Part shown: piece by piece, positions 36,258 through 45,203 of the stretch | Numbering within the stretch: the stretch's first letter is position 1 | Layout: each line of letters begins with the position of its first letter | Assembly: GCA_009912235.1 (NCBI GenBank) | Contig: WNDS01000002.1 | Location: 901,373-965,372 of the forward strand | From: Stenotrophomonas maltophilia | GTDB taxonomy: Bacteria; Pseudomonadota; Gammaproteobacteria; Xanthomonadales; Xanthomonadaceae | DNA: 64,000 nt | Reading direction: 5' to 3' | Program-made: the position numbers and the translations under genes | The notes under the pieces: model-generated | What the model was told of the DNA's origin: nothing | Database searches by the model: none | What the model saw: the letters and a program-made list of their open reading frames with translations, nothing else

Positions 36258-36451
36258 TGATCGGCTGTACGCTTAGCCAACCCGGCGCCCCCTGCGCTGC
36301 CGCCCGTGTACGCCCCCCCGGATCACCGCGCCTGCTGCGCCCCCCCCCGCGCAGGCATGCCGATGAGAGATGCGCGGCGCTGCACCGGTGTGCGGTCCTG
36401 CAGTGCGTTGCTTCCATCGCCCGTTTTTCTCCTGCATGGAATCGCACCCAC

Positions 36452-38656
36452 ATGTCCCGACCCTCGCCGCTGTCCCCCGCCCCGCTCGCGCTGGCCCTTG
36501 CCGCTGCGCTGGGCGCCCTCGCCGCCCATGCCGAGGCGCCGGCCGATGCCGCCTCTTCCGCACGCACGCTGGATACGGTGAAGGTGACGGCCGACGGCGA
36601 GATTCCCAACAGCTACACGGTAAAGAGCGCACGCACGGCCACCAAGCTGGACCTGTCGCTGCGTGAGACGCCGCAGTCGGTCACGGTGATGACCCGCCAG
36701 CGGCTGGATGACATGGGGCTGTTCTCGCTGTCCGATGTGATGGGCCAGGTGACCGGCGTGAGCGTGTCGGTCACCGACAGCGAGCGCATCAACTACATTT
36801 CGCGCGGCTACAGCATCACCAATTTCCAGATCGACGGCATGCTCAACACGTTCGGCGGGTCGATCAAGACCAACACCGACAGTGCCATCTACGAGCGCAT
36901 CGAAGTGATCCGCGGCGCCACCGGCCTGACCACCGGCGCCGGTGATCCGTCCGGCACCATCAGCATGGTGCGCAAGCGCCCCACCGACACCTTCCAGATG
37001 GGCGCCAACCTCACCGTGGGCCGCTGGGGCAACCAGCGCCTGGAAGCCGACCTCGGTGGCCCGGCGGCCTGGGACGGCCGCATCCGTGCGCGCGTGGTGG
37101 CCGCCAAGCAGCAGAGCGATTCGTTCCGCGATGTCTACCGGCTGGACAAGGACGTGTTCTACGGCATCGTGCAGGCCGACCTGAGCGACAGCACGCTGGC
37201 CGAAGTGGGCTACGAATACCAGTCGCCGCGCACCACCGGCGTCACCTGGGGCGTGGTGCCGTACTGGGGCCCGGACGGCACGCCGGCCGACCTGCCGCGC
37301 TCGACCAACCTGTCCGCGCGTTGGAGCAGCTGGCCGATCGTGGAAAAGACCAGCTTCGCCCGTCTGGAACAGCAGCTGGGCAACAACTGGTCGGTGAAGG
37401 CTGCCTTCAGCCGTTCCAAGCGCAGCACCAGCGGCGCGGTGTGGTACGGCGCGCAGGGCTACCCGCGTGCCGATGGCACCGGCGTGGCGGCCTACATCGG
37501 CAACTTCATGGAAGACAGCACGATGGACGTGGTGGACATCAACGCCACCGGCCGCTTCGAACTGTTCGGGCATGCACAGGAAGTGGTGTTCGGTGTTGGC
37601 CAGTCCACCCGCAAGGGCGAATACCCGGCCGCCAGCATCGACAAATACCCCAGCAGCTACGCCAACGTGCCCGACTGCCGCAACTGGAGCGGCGATGTGG
37701 CGCCGCTGTCGATCACCCGCCCCGGCTACCTCGGCTCGCAGGACGAGCTGCGCCAGCAGGCCGCCTACCTGGCCACCCGCCTGCGCCTGGCCGACCCGCT
37801 GCTGGTGGTGGCCGGCGTGCGCTATGGCAACTGGCAAACCAAGACCTGGCGCTACACCTACGACAGCAACGGCAACCGCACCGGCACCGCGCGCTCGGGC
37901 TACACCCCGAAGGACACGACCACCCCGTACTTCGGCGTGGTGTATGACATCAGCAGCGTGCTCAGCGCCTATGCCAGCTACACCGACATCTTCGCCCCGC
38001 AGAACTTCCGCGACCGCGACGGCAACTACCTGGAGCCGGTGGTCGGCAAGATGTACGAAGCCGGCCTGAAGGCGGAATTCTTCGATGGTCTGCTCAATGC
38101 CTCGGCGGCGATCTTCGAAGGCGAGAAGGACAACGTGGCCGAAGTGAATGATTCGGTGAGGCCCAACTCGCTGCCCGATGGCGGCCAGGCCTACCGCTCC
38201 ACCGGCAAGGGCAACAAGGTGCACGGCTGGGAAATGGAGGCGCAGGGCAGCCTGGGCGAAGCCTGGAACCTGTCGGCCGGTTACGCGCACACCGTCAGCC
38301 GCAACCAGGCCGGCGTGCTGCAGAACACCGCCGTTCCGCAGGACACCTTCCGCCTCAATGCCAGCTGGCGCCCCGGTGGCAGCGATGGCCGCTTCTGGCT
38401 GGGCGGCGGCGCGACCTGGCAGAGCCGCCTCTGGCGCACCAGCACCAAGGCTGATGGCAGCAAGGCCGACATCACCCAGAACGCGTTCTACCTGCTGAAC
38501 CTGGCCGGCGGCTACCGCTTCAACGAGAACTTCAGTGCGCAGGTGAACATCAACAACCTGCTGGACAAGAAGTATTACAACAACGTCGGTTTCTACAACG
38601 GCGTGTACTGGGGCGAACCGCGCAACGTGACCCTGACGCTGCGCTGGAAGCTCTGA
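36452..38656 (+). CDS. TonB-dependent ferric siderophore receptor
   Basis: A 734-residue outer-membrane siderophore receptor, similar in length and plug motifs to FhuE/FpvA types. It has a signal peptide (cleavage after AHA, about residue 28) and a TonB-box-like segment with TLDTVKV. The plug domain (about 50-170) includes ETPQSVTVMTRQRLDDMG and EVIRGATGLTTGAGDPSG. A 22-strand barrel ends in VTLTLRWKL. I chose the ATG at 36452. A Fur box is upstream, and DUF3649, PepSY and DUF3325 genes follow, a set often found with siderophore receptors. The siderophore cannot be named from sequence. Confidence 0.92.
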   Translation: MSRPSPLSPAPLALALAAALGALAAHAEAPADAASSARTLDTVKVTADGEIPNSYTVKSARTATKLDLSLRETPQSVTVMTRQRLDDMGLFSLSDVMGQVTGVSVSVTDSERINYISRGYSITNFQIDGMLNTFGGSIKTNTDSAIYERIEVIRGATGLTTGAGDPSGTISMVRKRPTDTFQMGANLTVGRWGNQRLEADLGGPAAWDGRIRARVVAAKQQSDSFRDVYRLDKDVFYGIVQADLSDSTLAEVGYEYQSPRTTGVTWGVVPYWGPDGTPADLPRSTNLSARWSSWPIVEKTSFARLEQQLGNNWSVKAAFSRSKRSTSGAVWYGAQGYPRADGTGVAAYIGNFMEDSTMDVVDINATGRFELFGHAQEVVFGVGQSTRKGEYPAASIDKYPSSYANVPDCRNWSGDVAPLSITRPGYLGSQDELRQQAAYLATRLRLADPLLVVAGVRYGNWQTKTWRYTYDSNGNRTGTARSGYTPKDTTTPYFGVVYDISSVLSAYASYTDIFAPQNFRDRDGNYLEPVVGKMYEAGLKAEFFDGLLNASAAIFEGEKDNVAEVNDSVRPNSLPDGGQAYRSTGKGNKVHGWEMEAQGSLGEAWNLSAGYAHTVSRNQAGVLQNTAVPQDTFRLNASWRPGGSDGRFWLGGGATWQSRLWRTSTKADGSKADITQNAFYLLNLAGGYRFNENFSAQVNINNLLDKKYYNNVGFYNGVYWGEPRNVTLTLRWKL

Positions 38657-38745
38657 CCCCTGTGGCGCCGGTTCTGCGACCGGCGCCTGGCCAGGGATGG
38701 CCACCCTACCCTCCGCTGTTTCCCTTCACCGACCGCAGGACCGCC

Positions 38746-39066
38746 GTGGACCGCTCGCCCGCACTTGCCAGCTCCCGTCTCAGCACCTTCTTCGCCCACC
38801 CGCGCTGGGGTGTGCTTTCGCGCACGCTGGCGGCCATTTTCGGCGGCTATGCACTGGCCTCGGTCACCGCCGTGTTCTGCACGGTGGCGCTGCCCACCGC
38901 ACGCGCCCAGGCCGTGCTGACCGGCATGCTGGTGGCCATCGTGGTGGCCGCCTGCGCGGCGCTGTGGGCCTTCGCCACCCGCACCGCCCTGCGTGCCTGG
39001 CTGGGCATCCTCGTTCCCACCCTGCTGCTGGCTGCGGCATCGCGCCTGCCGGGGGCCTGGGCATGA
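38746..39066 (+). CDS. DUF3649 small inner-membrane protein
   Basis: A 106-residue protein with a GTG start after GCAGGACC. It has three hydrophobic segments (about 25-45, 52-72 and 78-98), matching the DUF3649 iron-uptake-associated family. Its TGA overlaps the ATG of the PepSY gene (ATGA). It lies between a TonB-dependent receptor and a PepSY protein, the usual setting for this family. Its molecular function is unknown. Confidence 0.8.
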   Translation: MDRSPALASSRLSTFFAHPRWGVLSRTLAAIFGGYALASVTAVFCTVALPTARAQAVLTGMLVAIVVAACAALWAFATRTALRAWLGILVPTLLLAAASRLPGAWA

Positions 39067-40676
39067 AGAACGGATTCCGCCAATCGATGGCCTGGCTGCA
39101 CACCTGGACCGGCCTGCTGGTGGGCTGGCTGCTGCTGCTGATCTTCATGGCCGGCACCGCCAGCTACTACCGCGAGGAGATCAGCCGCTGGATGCGCCCG
39201 GAGCTGCCGCGCAGCACGGTGACCACCGACCAGGCCGCACAGCGCGCGGTCGACTTCCTGCAGGCCACCGCCGGCAATGCCGAAACCTGGTACGTCACCC
39301 TGCCGCAGCCGCGCAACCCGGCCATGCAGATGTTCTGGCAGAAGCCGGCCTCGGAGGTGCCTGAAGGCGAAGGCCGGCGCGGCCGCTTCGGCGATGCCAC
39401 GCTGGACCCCAACAGCGGGCAGCCGCTGCAGGCCCGCGAAACGCGCGGCGGCGATTTCTTCTACCGCCTGCATTTCGACCTGCACTACATCCCGGTGTAC
39501 TGGGCCCGCTACCTGGTGGGGTTCTGCGCGATGTTCATGCTGGTGGCGATCATCACCGGGGTGATCACCCACAAGAAGATCTTCAAGGATTTCTTCACCT
39601 TCCGTAAGGACAAGGGCCTGCGTTCGTGGCTGGATTTCCACAACGTCAGTGCGGTGATGGCCCTGCCCTACCACGCCATGATCACCTACACCGGCATCGT
39701 AACCCTGATGCTGATGTACCTGCCGTGGGGGGTGAAGGTGGCCTACCCGGACAACGAGAACGCCTTCTACGCCGAAGCGTTCGGTGGCCTTCCCGATGTG
39801 GACACGCAGGCCGAAGGGCGCGCCGCGCCGCTGCCGATCCAGCAGCTGCTGGATGATGCGCGGCGCCGCTGGCACGGCGTGGAAGTGGCCGGCTTCAGCG
39901 TGGCCCACCCGGGCGCGGCCAACGCGGTGATCGACATCCGCCAGCGCGATGGCAAGCGCCTGTCGATCGACACCCCGGCGCTGCGCTATGACATGGTGAA
40001 CGGCGCGCTGCTGTCCGAGACACCTGCCTCTGGCGGTGCCACCGCCACGCGCGGGGTGATGTATGGCCTGCACCTGGCGCGCTTCGCCGATTGGGGCCTG
40101 CGTGCGCTGTTCTTCCTGTCCGGGCTGACCGGCTGCCTGATGGTGGCCAGCGGCGTGGTGCTGTGGGCGGTGAAGGAACGGCCCAAGCATGCCAAGAGCG
40201 GGCGCATCGGCTTCGGCCTGCGGCTGGTGGATGCGCTGAACATCGGCGCGGTGGCCGGCCTGCCGATCGCGTTCGCCGCCTACTTCTGGGGCAACCGCCT
40301 GCTGCCGCTGGGCATGGCCGGCCGCTCCGACGCCGAAGCCAACGTGTTCTTCTACGCATGGGGCGCGGCGCTGCTGGCCGCCTTCGTGTGGCCGAAGCGG
40401 CTGATGTGGGCGTGGCAGCTGTACCTGGGCGCGGCGCTATTCGCGCTGGTGCCGGTGGTCAACGCGTTCACCACCCACGCGCACCTGGGCGTGACCCTGC
40501 GCAGTGGCGACTGGGTACTGGCCGGCTTCGATCTGTCGATGATCGCCTTCGGTGCAATGCTGGCGCTGTGCGGCTGGCGCATGCAGCGCTGGACGCCGCC
40601 GCTGAGTGCGGCCGAGAAGAAGAAGCGCGCCGCCACGATGGCGGCACCGGTGGCCCAGCCGGAGGCCGGAGCATGA
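39063..40676 (+). CDS. PepSY-associated membrane protein, probable siderophore ferric reductase type
   Basis: A 537-residue PepSY-TM protein with an N-terminal helix (WLHTWTGLLVGWLLLLIFMAG), periplasmic PepSY-like regions, central membrane segments with histidines (RLHFDLHY, FHNVSAVMALPYHAMI) and four further helices at the C-terminus. Paired membrane histidines suggest heme or metal handling, as in FoxB/PiuB-type proteins that reduce ferric siderophores in or near the periplasm. The ATG at 39063 overlaps the preceding stop, and its own stop overlaps the next start. Function is inferred from family and operon. Confidence 0.87.
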   Translation: MKNGFRQSMAWLHTWTGLLVGWLLLLIFMAGTASYYREEISRWMRPELPRSTVTTDQAAQRAVDFLQATAGNAETWYVTLPQPRNPAMQMFWQKPASEVPEGEGRRGRFGDATLDPNSGQPLQARETRGGDFFYRLHFDLHYIPVYWARYLVGFCAMFMLVAIITGVITHKKIFKDFFTFRKDKGLRSWLDFHNVSAVMALPYHAMITYTGIVTLMLMYLPWGVKVAYPDNENAFYAEAFGGLPDVDTQAEGRAAPLPIQQLLDDARRRWHGVEVAGFSVAHPGAANAVIDIRQRDGKRLSIDTPALRYDMVNGALLSETPASGGATATRGVMYGLHLARFADWGLRALFFLSGLTGCLMVASGVVLWAVKERPKHAKSGRIGFGLRLVDALNIGAVAGLPIAFAAYFWGNRLLPLGMAGRSDAEANVFFYAWGAALLAAFVWPKRLMWAWQLYLGAALFALVPVVNAFTTHAHLGVTLRSGDWVLAGFDLSMIAFGAMLALCGWRMQRWTPPLSAAEKKKRAATMAAPVAQPEAGA

Positions 40677-41002
40677 TGCTGCTGGCACTGGCGCTGGGCT
40701 TTTCCGCGTTCACCGCGTTGTCGCTGGCGATGGAAAAGCACCAGCAGGACCTGCACGGCAAGGCCGCAGCCACGCCGCAGCGGCGCACGCACTGGCGGCT
40801 GCTGGGCTGGGCCTTGCTGGTGGCGTCCTTCGCGCTGTGCGTGGCCGACCACGGCTGGGCGGTGGGCCCGGTGCTGTGGCTGGGCGCGCTGACCCTGGCC
40901 GGGGTGCCGCTGGCCTTCGGGCTGTACCCGTACCGCCCGGCGTGGATCGCGCCGCTGGCAATCGCATTGCCGGTGATCGGAGTGGTGGTGGCCTTGCTCT
41001 GA
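40673..41002 (+). CDS. DUF3325 small membrane protein
   Basis: A 109-residue protein with three or four hydrophobic segments and a short His-containing loop (MEKHQQDLHGKAA), matching the DUF3325 family found after PepSY genes. Its start overlaps the PepSY stop (ATGATG), so it is the last gene of the four-gene iron operon. Function unknown. A SMAG array begins 55 nt after the stop. Confidence 0.82.
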   Translation: MMLLALALGFSAFTALSLAMEKHQQDLHGKAAATPQRRTHWRLLGWALLVASFALCVADHGWAVGPVLWLGALTLAGVPLAFGLYPYRPAWIAPLAIALPVIGVVVALL

Positions 41003-41056
41003 CGCCGTGGCGTCGGGTGTTCCGTGGAAGGCCCCATTCACGGCGTTACCGGAGGG

Positions 41057-41417
41057 GTAGTGCCGGCCGTTGGCCGGCAACCTCAGGGCATTCCGGGTAC
41101 CACGTGGAAAGCCCCATCCACGCATGCCGTGGATCTACAAAAGCCGCGTCCGGTGGCAGGTCGGCCGTGGTAGTGCCGGCCGTTGGCCGGCAACCTCAGG
41201 GAATTCCGGGTACCACATGGAAGCCCCATCCACGCATGGCGTGGATCTACAAAAGCCGCGTCCGGTGGCAGGTCGGCCGTGGTAGTACCGGCCGTTGGCC
41301 GGCAACCTCAGGGCATTCCGGGTACCACATGGAAGCCCCATCCACGCATGGCGTGGATCTACAAAAGCCGCGTCCGGTGGCAGGTCGGGCCGTGGTAGTG
41401 CCGGCCGTTGGCCGGCA
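41057..41417. repeat. Tandem array of 112-113 bp units, each a SMAG pair
   Basis: Three near-identical units start at 41057, 41170 and 41282, with a fourth head at 41395. Each unit has a plus-strand GTAG hairpin (TGCCGGCC / GGCCGGCA) and a minus-strand GTAG hairpin (ATCCACGC / GCGTGGAT), separated by conserved spacers (GGTACCACATGGAAGCCCC and CAAAAGCCGCGTCC). Differences between units are single bases, so the duplication is recent. It fills the gap between the DUF3325 gene and rlmKL. No gene is seen in 41003-41443. Confidence 0.9.
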
Positions 41418-41443
41418 CCCTCCCACACCCCGGAACCGGGGCA

Positions 41444-43582
41444 TCACCCCAGGCGCTTCAGTTCCCACGCGCGGTGGATACGGGTATTGCGCTCGAAATC
41501 CGGACCGATCGTGCGCGGGCTGATTTCCCGGCACTGCGCGAATTCGGCAATGGAGTTCTCTTCCAGCTTGAAGCGGCGGAAGTTGTTGGAGAAGTACAGC
41601 AGGCCGCCCGGCGCCAGGCGTGCCACCGCCGCGCGCAGCAGGCGCACCTGCTCGCGCTGCACGTCGAAATCTTCGGCACGCGAGGAATTGGAGAAGGTCG
41701 GCGGATCGCAGAAGATCACGTCGTACTGGCCTTCATCGGCTTCCAGCCACGCCATCGCATCGGCCTGCACCAGCAGATGCTGGTTGCCGCCCCGCCCGTT
41801 CAACGCCAGGTTGTCGTAGCACCACTGCAGGTAGGTGGCCGACAGGTCGACGCTGGTGGTGCTGGCCGCACCGGCCACCGCCGCCTGCACGCTGGCCACG
41901 CCGGTGTAGCAGAACAGGTCGAGGAAGTGCTTGCCGCGCACCTGCTCGGCCATGATCCGGCGCAGCGGGCGGTGGTCCAGGAACAGGCCGGTGTCCAGGT
42001 AATCGAACAGGTTCACCTGCAGCAGCGCGTGGTTCTCGCGCACGGTGATGAATTCCTCGCGCTGCTCGAAACGGCCGTACTTGCTGCCGCCCTTGCCGCG
42101 CTCGCGCGACTTCATCGAGACCTGTTCCGGTGGCACGCCGAACACCTCGCGCGCGGCGGCCAGCAGCTCGTTGCGGCGGCGGCGCACGTCATTTTCCGGA
42201 ATGGCGGCCGGTGCCGCGTATTCCTGCACGTGCAGGAAGGTGCGGCGCTGGCCACCATCTTCCTCGTAGACGTCGATGGCCGCAGCGTACTCGGGCAGAT
42301 CGGCATCGTAGGCGCGGAAGCAGGTGATGTCCTCGCGCGCGCGCCAGCTCTTGAACTTCTTCAGGTTCTTGCGCAGGCGGTTGGCCACCATCTGCGCGCC
42401 TTCGCTCAGTTCACGCGGCTGCGCCGGGTCGCGGCCGGGCACGGCCACCGGGTCGCAGACGATCAGCGCGCATTCCAGCGCACCGTTGAACATCTGGTAC
42501 TTCTTGGCCGCGCGCAGGCCGCTGGCGAAGGCAAGCTCGTCGTTGCCGCACAGCAGGCTGGCGCGCCACTGCGGCACCGCCTTCTGCAGGGCGTTGCCCA
42601 GCGCGCGGTACAGCGCCGGGTCGGCCGCCAGGCGCTCGTCATAGGGCGGGTTGCAGACCACGCAGCCGATCGCCTGCGGCGGTGCCGCCAGGTCGGCCAC
42701 ATCGGCACGGGTGAAGGTGATCGCGTGGGCCACGCCGGCCACTTCGGCATTCTCGCGTGCCGCCGCAATGGCCAGCGGGTCGATGTCGCTGCCGTGGATG
42801 ACCGGCTGCAGCGCCGCCAGCCCGGTTGCCTCACGTTCGCGCGCTTCGGTCAGGATCGCCTTCCATGCAGCCTTGTCGAAGCCCAGCCAGCGGCTGGGCG
42901 GCAGGCTGCCGTGGCGCATCAGGTCGGGGGCCACGTCAGCAGCCATCAGCGCGCCTTCGATCAGCAGCGTGCCGCTGCCGCACATCGGGTCCAGCAGGCC
43001 ACCGCCGGCCGCGTGCAGGCGCGGCCAGTTGCCGCGGATCAGCAGCGCAGCGGCCAGGTTTTCCTTCAGCGGCGCGTCGTGCGCAGCGCCACGCCAGCCA
43101 CGGCGGTGCAGCGGGCCGCCGCCCAGGTCGATCGAGACCGAGGCACGGCCCTTGCGCAGCGACAGGTTCACGCGCACGTCGGGCAGGTCGGTGTTCACCG
43201 ACGGACGCTCCAGGCCTTCATCGCGCATGCGGTCGACGATGGCGTCCTTGATCCGCTGCGCAGCGAAGCGCGCGTGGGTGATCTTGTCACCGGACACGTG
43301 CGCATCCACCGCCAGGGTGTGCTCGGGCAGCAGGTGCTGGTGCCACGGCAGGTCACGGATGCCGTCGTACAGCGCCTGTTCGTCCGGGCACTCGAATTCG
43401 GCGATCGGCCACAGCACGCGGCTGGCCAGCCGTGACCACATCACGATCCGCTGTGCCTGCTCCAGTTCGCCTTCGGTGTTGACGCCGGCGATGGTGGCAG
43501 TGGCCTTGGCCAGGCCGAGGGCCGACAGTTCGTCGGCAAGCAGGTATTGCAGGCCCTTGGCGCAGGAGACGAAGAATTTCAC
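41444..43582 (-). CDS. rlmKL: Bifunctional 23S rRNA (guanine-N2-)-methyltransferase RlmKL
   Basis: A 712-residue fusion of two methyltransferases that modify 23S rRNA guanines (m2G2445 and m7G2069 in E. coli RlmKL, 702 residues). Domain order: ferredoxin-like/THUMP N-terminus (about 1-155), the RlmL Rossmann domain with [12 protein letters not shown] and [10 protein letters not shown], then the RlmK domain with [19 protein letters not shown] and [10 protein letters not shown]. The start is a GTG at 43582 ([11 protein letters not shown]). Upstream open sequence is the 42-bp repeat region, not family sequence. Confidence 0.95.
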   Translation of the reverse strand: MKFFVSCAKGLQYLLADELSALGLAKATATIAGVNTEGELEQAQRIVMWSRLASRVLWPIAEFECPDEQALYDGIRDLPWHQHLLPEHTLAVDAHVSGDKITHARFAAQRIKDAIVDRMRDEGLERPSVNTDLPDVRVNLSLRKGRASVSIDLGGGPLHRRGWRGAAHDAPLKENLAAALLIRGNWPRLHAAGGGLLDPMCGSGTLLIEGALMAADVAPDLMRHGSLPPSRWLGFDKAAWKAILTEAREREATGLAALQPVIHGSDIDPLAIAAARENAEVAGVAHAITFTRADVADLAAPPQAIGCVVCNPPYDERLAADPALYRALGNALQKAVPQWRASLLCGNDELAFASGLRAAKKYQMFNGALECALIVCDPVAVPGRDPAQPRELSEGAQMVANRLRKNLKKFKSWRAREDITCFRAYDADLPEYAAAIDVYEEDGGQRRTFLHVQEYAAPAAIPENDVRRRRNELLAAAREVFGVPPEQVSMKSRERGKGGSKYGRFEQREEFITVRENHALLQVNLFDYLDTGLFLDHRPLRRIMAEQVRGKHFLDLFCYTGVASVQAAVAGAASTTSVDLSATYLQWCYDNLALNGRGGNQHLLVQADAMAWLEADEGQYDVIFCDPPTFSNSSRAEDFDVQREQVRLLRAAVARLAPGGLLYFSNNFRRFKLEENSIAEFAQCREISPRTIGPDFERNTRIHRAWELKRLG

Positions 43583-43611
43583 GGGATCGGTTCGCAGGTG
43601 GTCAGGTCCGG

Positions 43612-43703
43612 CAGCAGGCCGGGCCATTCGGAAGGGAGGGCCGTGGAAACGGCCAGCAGGCCGGGCCATTCGGAAGGGAGGGCCGTGGAAACGGCCAGCA
43701 GGC
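43612..43703. repeat. 42-bp tandem duplication upstream of rlmKL
   Basis: Two exact 42-bp units start at 43612 and 43654, and an 8-base remnant starts at 43696. Each contains a small hairpin, GGCCGT-GGAA-ACGGCC. They sit in the leader of rlmKL (start at 43582, minus strand) and may lie in its 5' UTR. The rest of the gap 43583-43814 shows nothing recognisable. Confidence 0.85.
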
Positions 43704-43814
43704 CCGCGCCGGGGGCGGCGGGGCTGCCATTGTAGTAAAAGCGGGCGTGGCTGCCGCGCGAACCGGCCGCCAGGGTGGCGTGGTGGTTCATGGCGGGCCG
43801 GCCCCAGCAGCCGC

Positions 43815-44342
43815 TCAGAGGCCGCGCAGCAGCTGCTCGAAGGCCTGCGCCGAGGCCTCGACGTGGTTGGACAGGCGGTGGTGGTCGTCCAGCAGCAGCA
43901 GCGGCAGCGAGCGATGCTGGGCCCAGGCGATGACCTCGGCCACCGGGATGACCTCGTCATGCCAGGCGTGCACGACGCGGGTAGGCACCGGCGCGGCGTC
44001 CAGCGCCGGCATCGGCCCCATGCGGGTGGGTGGCACCATCAAAAACAGGCCGGCCACCGGCACCTGCAGCGAGGCGATGGCCGAAATGTAGGCCCCCGGG
44101 CTGGAGCCGGCCAGCACCACCGGCCCCTGCGCGGCGGCGGCGCGGGCGCGCTCGACCAGGCGCTGCGGGCGGGCGGGCACATCGCCGAGGCGGCTGACCG
44201 CCGACAGTGCGTCCAGGTCGGTGTAATCCGGGCGCTCGTGGCTCCAGCCCAGGCGCTCGGCGACGTCGGCCAGCGCGGTCACCTTGGTGGCGTCCGGGCC
44301 GCTCTCGAAGCCGTGGGAGAGGATGCAATGGCCGCGGCTCAT
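43815..44342 (-). CDS. Small alpha/beta hydrolase (YqiA/YcfP-like esterase)
   Basis: A 175-residue alpha/beta hydrolase. The oxyanion segment is [13 protein letters not shown] (about 8-20). The nucleophile elbow is [12 protein letters not shown], and the acid and base are in HAWHDEVIP and LLDDHHRLS. The small size and ordering fit the UPF0227/YqiA-like esterases. I chose the ATG at 44342 because [14 protein letters not shown] begins the fold directly. It is divergent from the AmpD-like gene, with 67 nt between starts. Physiological substrate unknown. Confidence 0.82.
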   Translation of the reverse strand: MSRGHCILSHGFESGPDATKVTALADVAERLGWSHERPDYTDLDALSAVSRLGDVPARPQRLVERARAAAAQGPVVLAGSSPGAYISAIASLQVPVAGLFLMVPPTRMGPMPALDAAPVPTRVVHAWHDEVIPVAEVIAWAQHRSLPLLLLDDHHRLSNHVEASAQAFEQLLRGL

Positions 44343-44409
44343 GCGCGACCCGGTGCGCGGCACGCGCAGACAGAGGGAAGGTCCATGCGCCAATGCTAGC
44401 ATCGCAGGC

Positions 44410-44973
44410 ATGTCCTCCCTGCTGCTGCCCGGGCTGCGCGTCCAGCCCCTGCCCTACCACGACCTGCTGGCCGAACGCGGTGCCGATGCGCTGCGGATGG
44501 TGGTCATCCATTGCACCGAACTGCCCGACCTGGCCACCGCGCGCGCCTATGGCGAGCGGGTGCTGTACCCCAGCGGCGCCGGCAACAGCGGGCACCTCTA
44601 CATCGACCGCGATGGCAGCGTGGTGCAGTACGTGGCACCGGAGCGCACGGCGCACCATGTGCGCGGCCTCAATGCGCACACGCTGGGCGTCGAGCTGGTC
44701 AACACCGGGCGCTTCCCGGACTGGTTCGACAGCCGCCGGCAGGCGATGGACGAGCCGTACCCGGAGGCGCAGCTGCAGGCGCTGGAGCAGCTGCTGCAGG
44801 CGCTGGTGGCGCGCTACCCCACACTGCGGCAGATCGCCGGACACGACCAGCTGGACCGGGAGCAGGTGCCGGCCAGTGACGATCCGTCGATCAGCGTGGC
44901 ACGCAAGCGCGATCCCGGGCCGTTGTTCCCTTGGCCGCGTGTGCTGGCGGCCGTGCCCCTGCAGCCTTTGTAG
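44410..44973 (+). CDS. N-acetylmuramoyl-L-alanine amidase, AmpD-like
   Basis: A 187-residue amidase_2 protein without a signal peptide. Zinc ligands are expected at H34 (VVIHCTE), the histidine in IAGHDQLD and the aspartate in ARKRDPGPLFPW. Cytosolic AmpD removes the peptide from anhydro-muropeptides during cell-wall recycling and so keeps AmpR-controlled beta-lactamases repressed. Stenotrophomonas has more than one AmpD homologue, so I cannot say that this is the one controlling L1/L2. Its TAG stop is inside a GTAG-type repeat. Confidence 0.88.
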   Translation: MSSLLLPGLRVQPLPYHDLLAERGADALRMVVIHCTELPDLATARAYGERVLYPSGAGNSGHLYIDRDGSVVQYVAPERTAHHVRGLNAHTLGVELVNTGRFPDWFDSRRQAMDEPYPEAQLQALEQLLQALVARYPTLRQIAGHDQLDREQVPASDDPSISVARKRDPGPLFPWPRVLAAVPLQPL

Positions 44974-44992
44974 ATCCACGCCATGCGTGGAT
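44970..44992 (+). repeat. SMAG-type REP overlapping the amidase stop
   Basis: The GTAG head (44970-44973) contains the stop codon. The hairpin arms are ATCCACGC and GCGTGGAT. The same hairpin, in reverse orientation, is the second element of the 113-bp array at 41057-41417. Confidence 0.85.
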
Positions 44993-45029
44993 GAGGCCTT
45001 CCACGCGGCGCCGATGGGTTCCATGTGGT

Positions 45030-45052
45030 TGCCGGCCAACGGCCGGCACTAC
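45030..45052 (-). repeat. SMAG-type REP hairpin
   Basis: Minus-strand GTAG head with arms TGCCGGCC and GGCCGGCA. The surrounding 55 or so bases are repeated almost exactly 102 bp downstream. Confidence 0.85.
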
Positions 45053-45131
45053 CCTGGGTGTGGGCGCTCGGGCGATGGGGCCGGCGGCGTGGAGGGGGCC
45101 TTCCACGCGGCGTCGATGGGTTCCATGCGGT

Positions 45132-45154
45132 TGCCGGCCAACGGCCGGCACTAC
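45132..45154 (-). repeat. SMAG-type REP hairpin, second copy of a 102-bp duplication
   Basis: Identical hairpin to 45030-45052 in the same orientation, with matching upstream sequence (TTCCACGCGGCG, GATGGGTTCCATG). The gap 44974-45203 holds only these repeats. Confidence 0.85.
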
Positions 45155-45203
45155 CCGGGCGATGGGGCCGGCTTTGTGGGGCGTTCGTTGCCGGTGTGGC
45201 CGC

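Noticed and set aside
36254..36451. N-terminal extension of the TonB receptor
   Set aside because: The extension would place the Fur-regulated leader and C-tracts in coding sequence ahead of the signal peptide; the ATG at 36452 starts a normal signal sequence.
41057..41417. CRISPR array
   Set aside because: The 113-bp units are repeated whole with no unique spacers, no cas genes are nearby, and the units contain GTAG hairpins of the SMAG type.
43612..43703. Short CRISPR-like repeat
   Set aside because: It is a simple head-to-tail duplication with no spacers.
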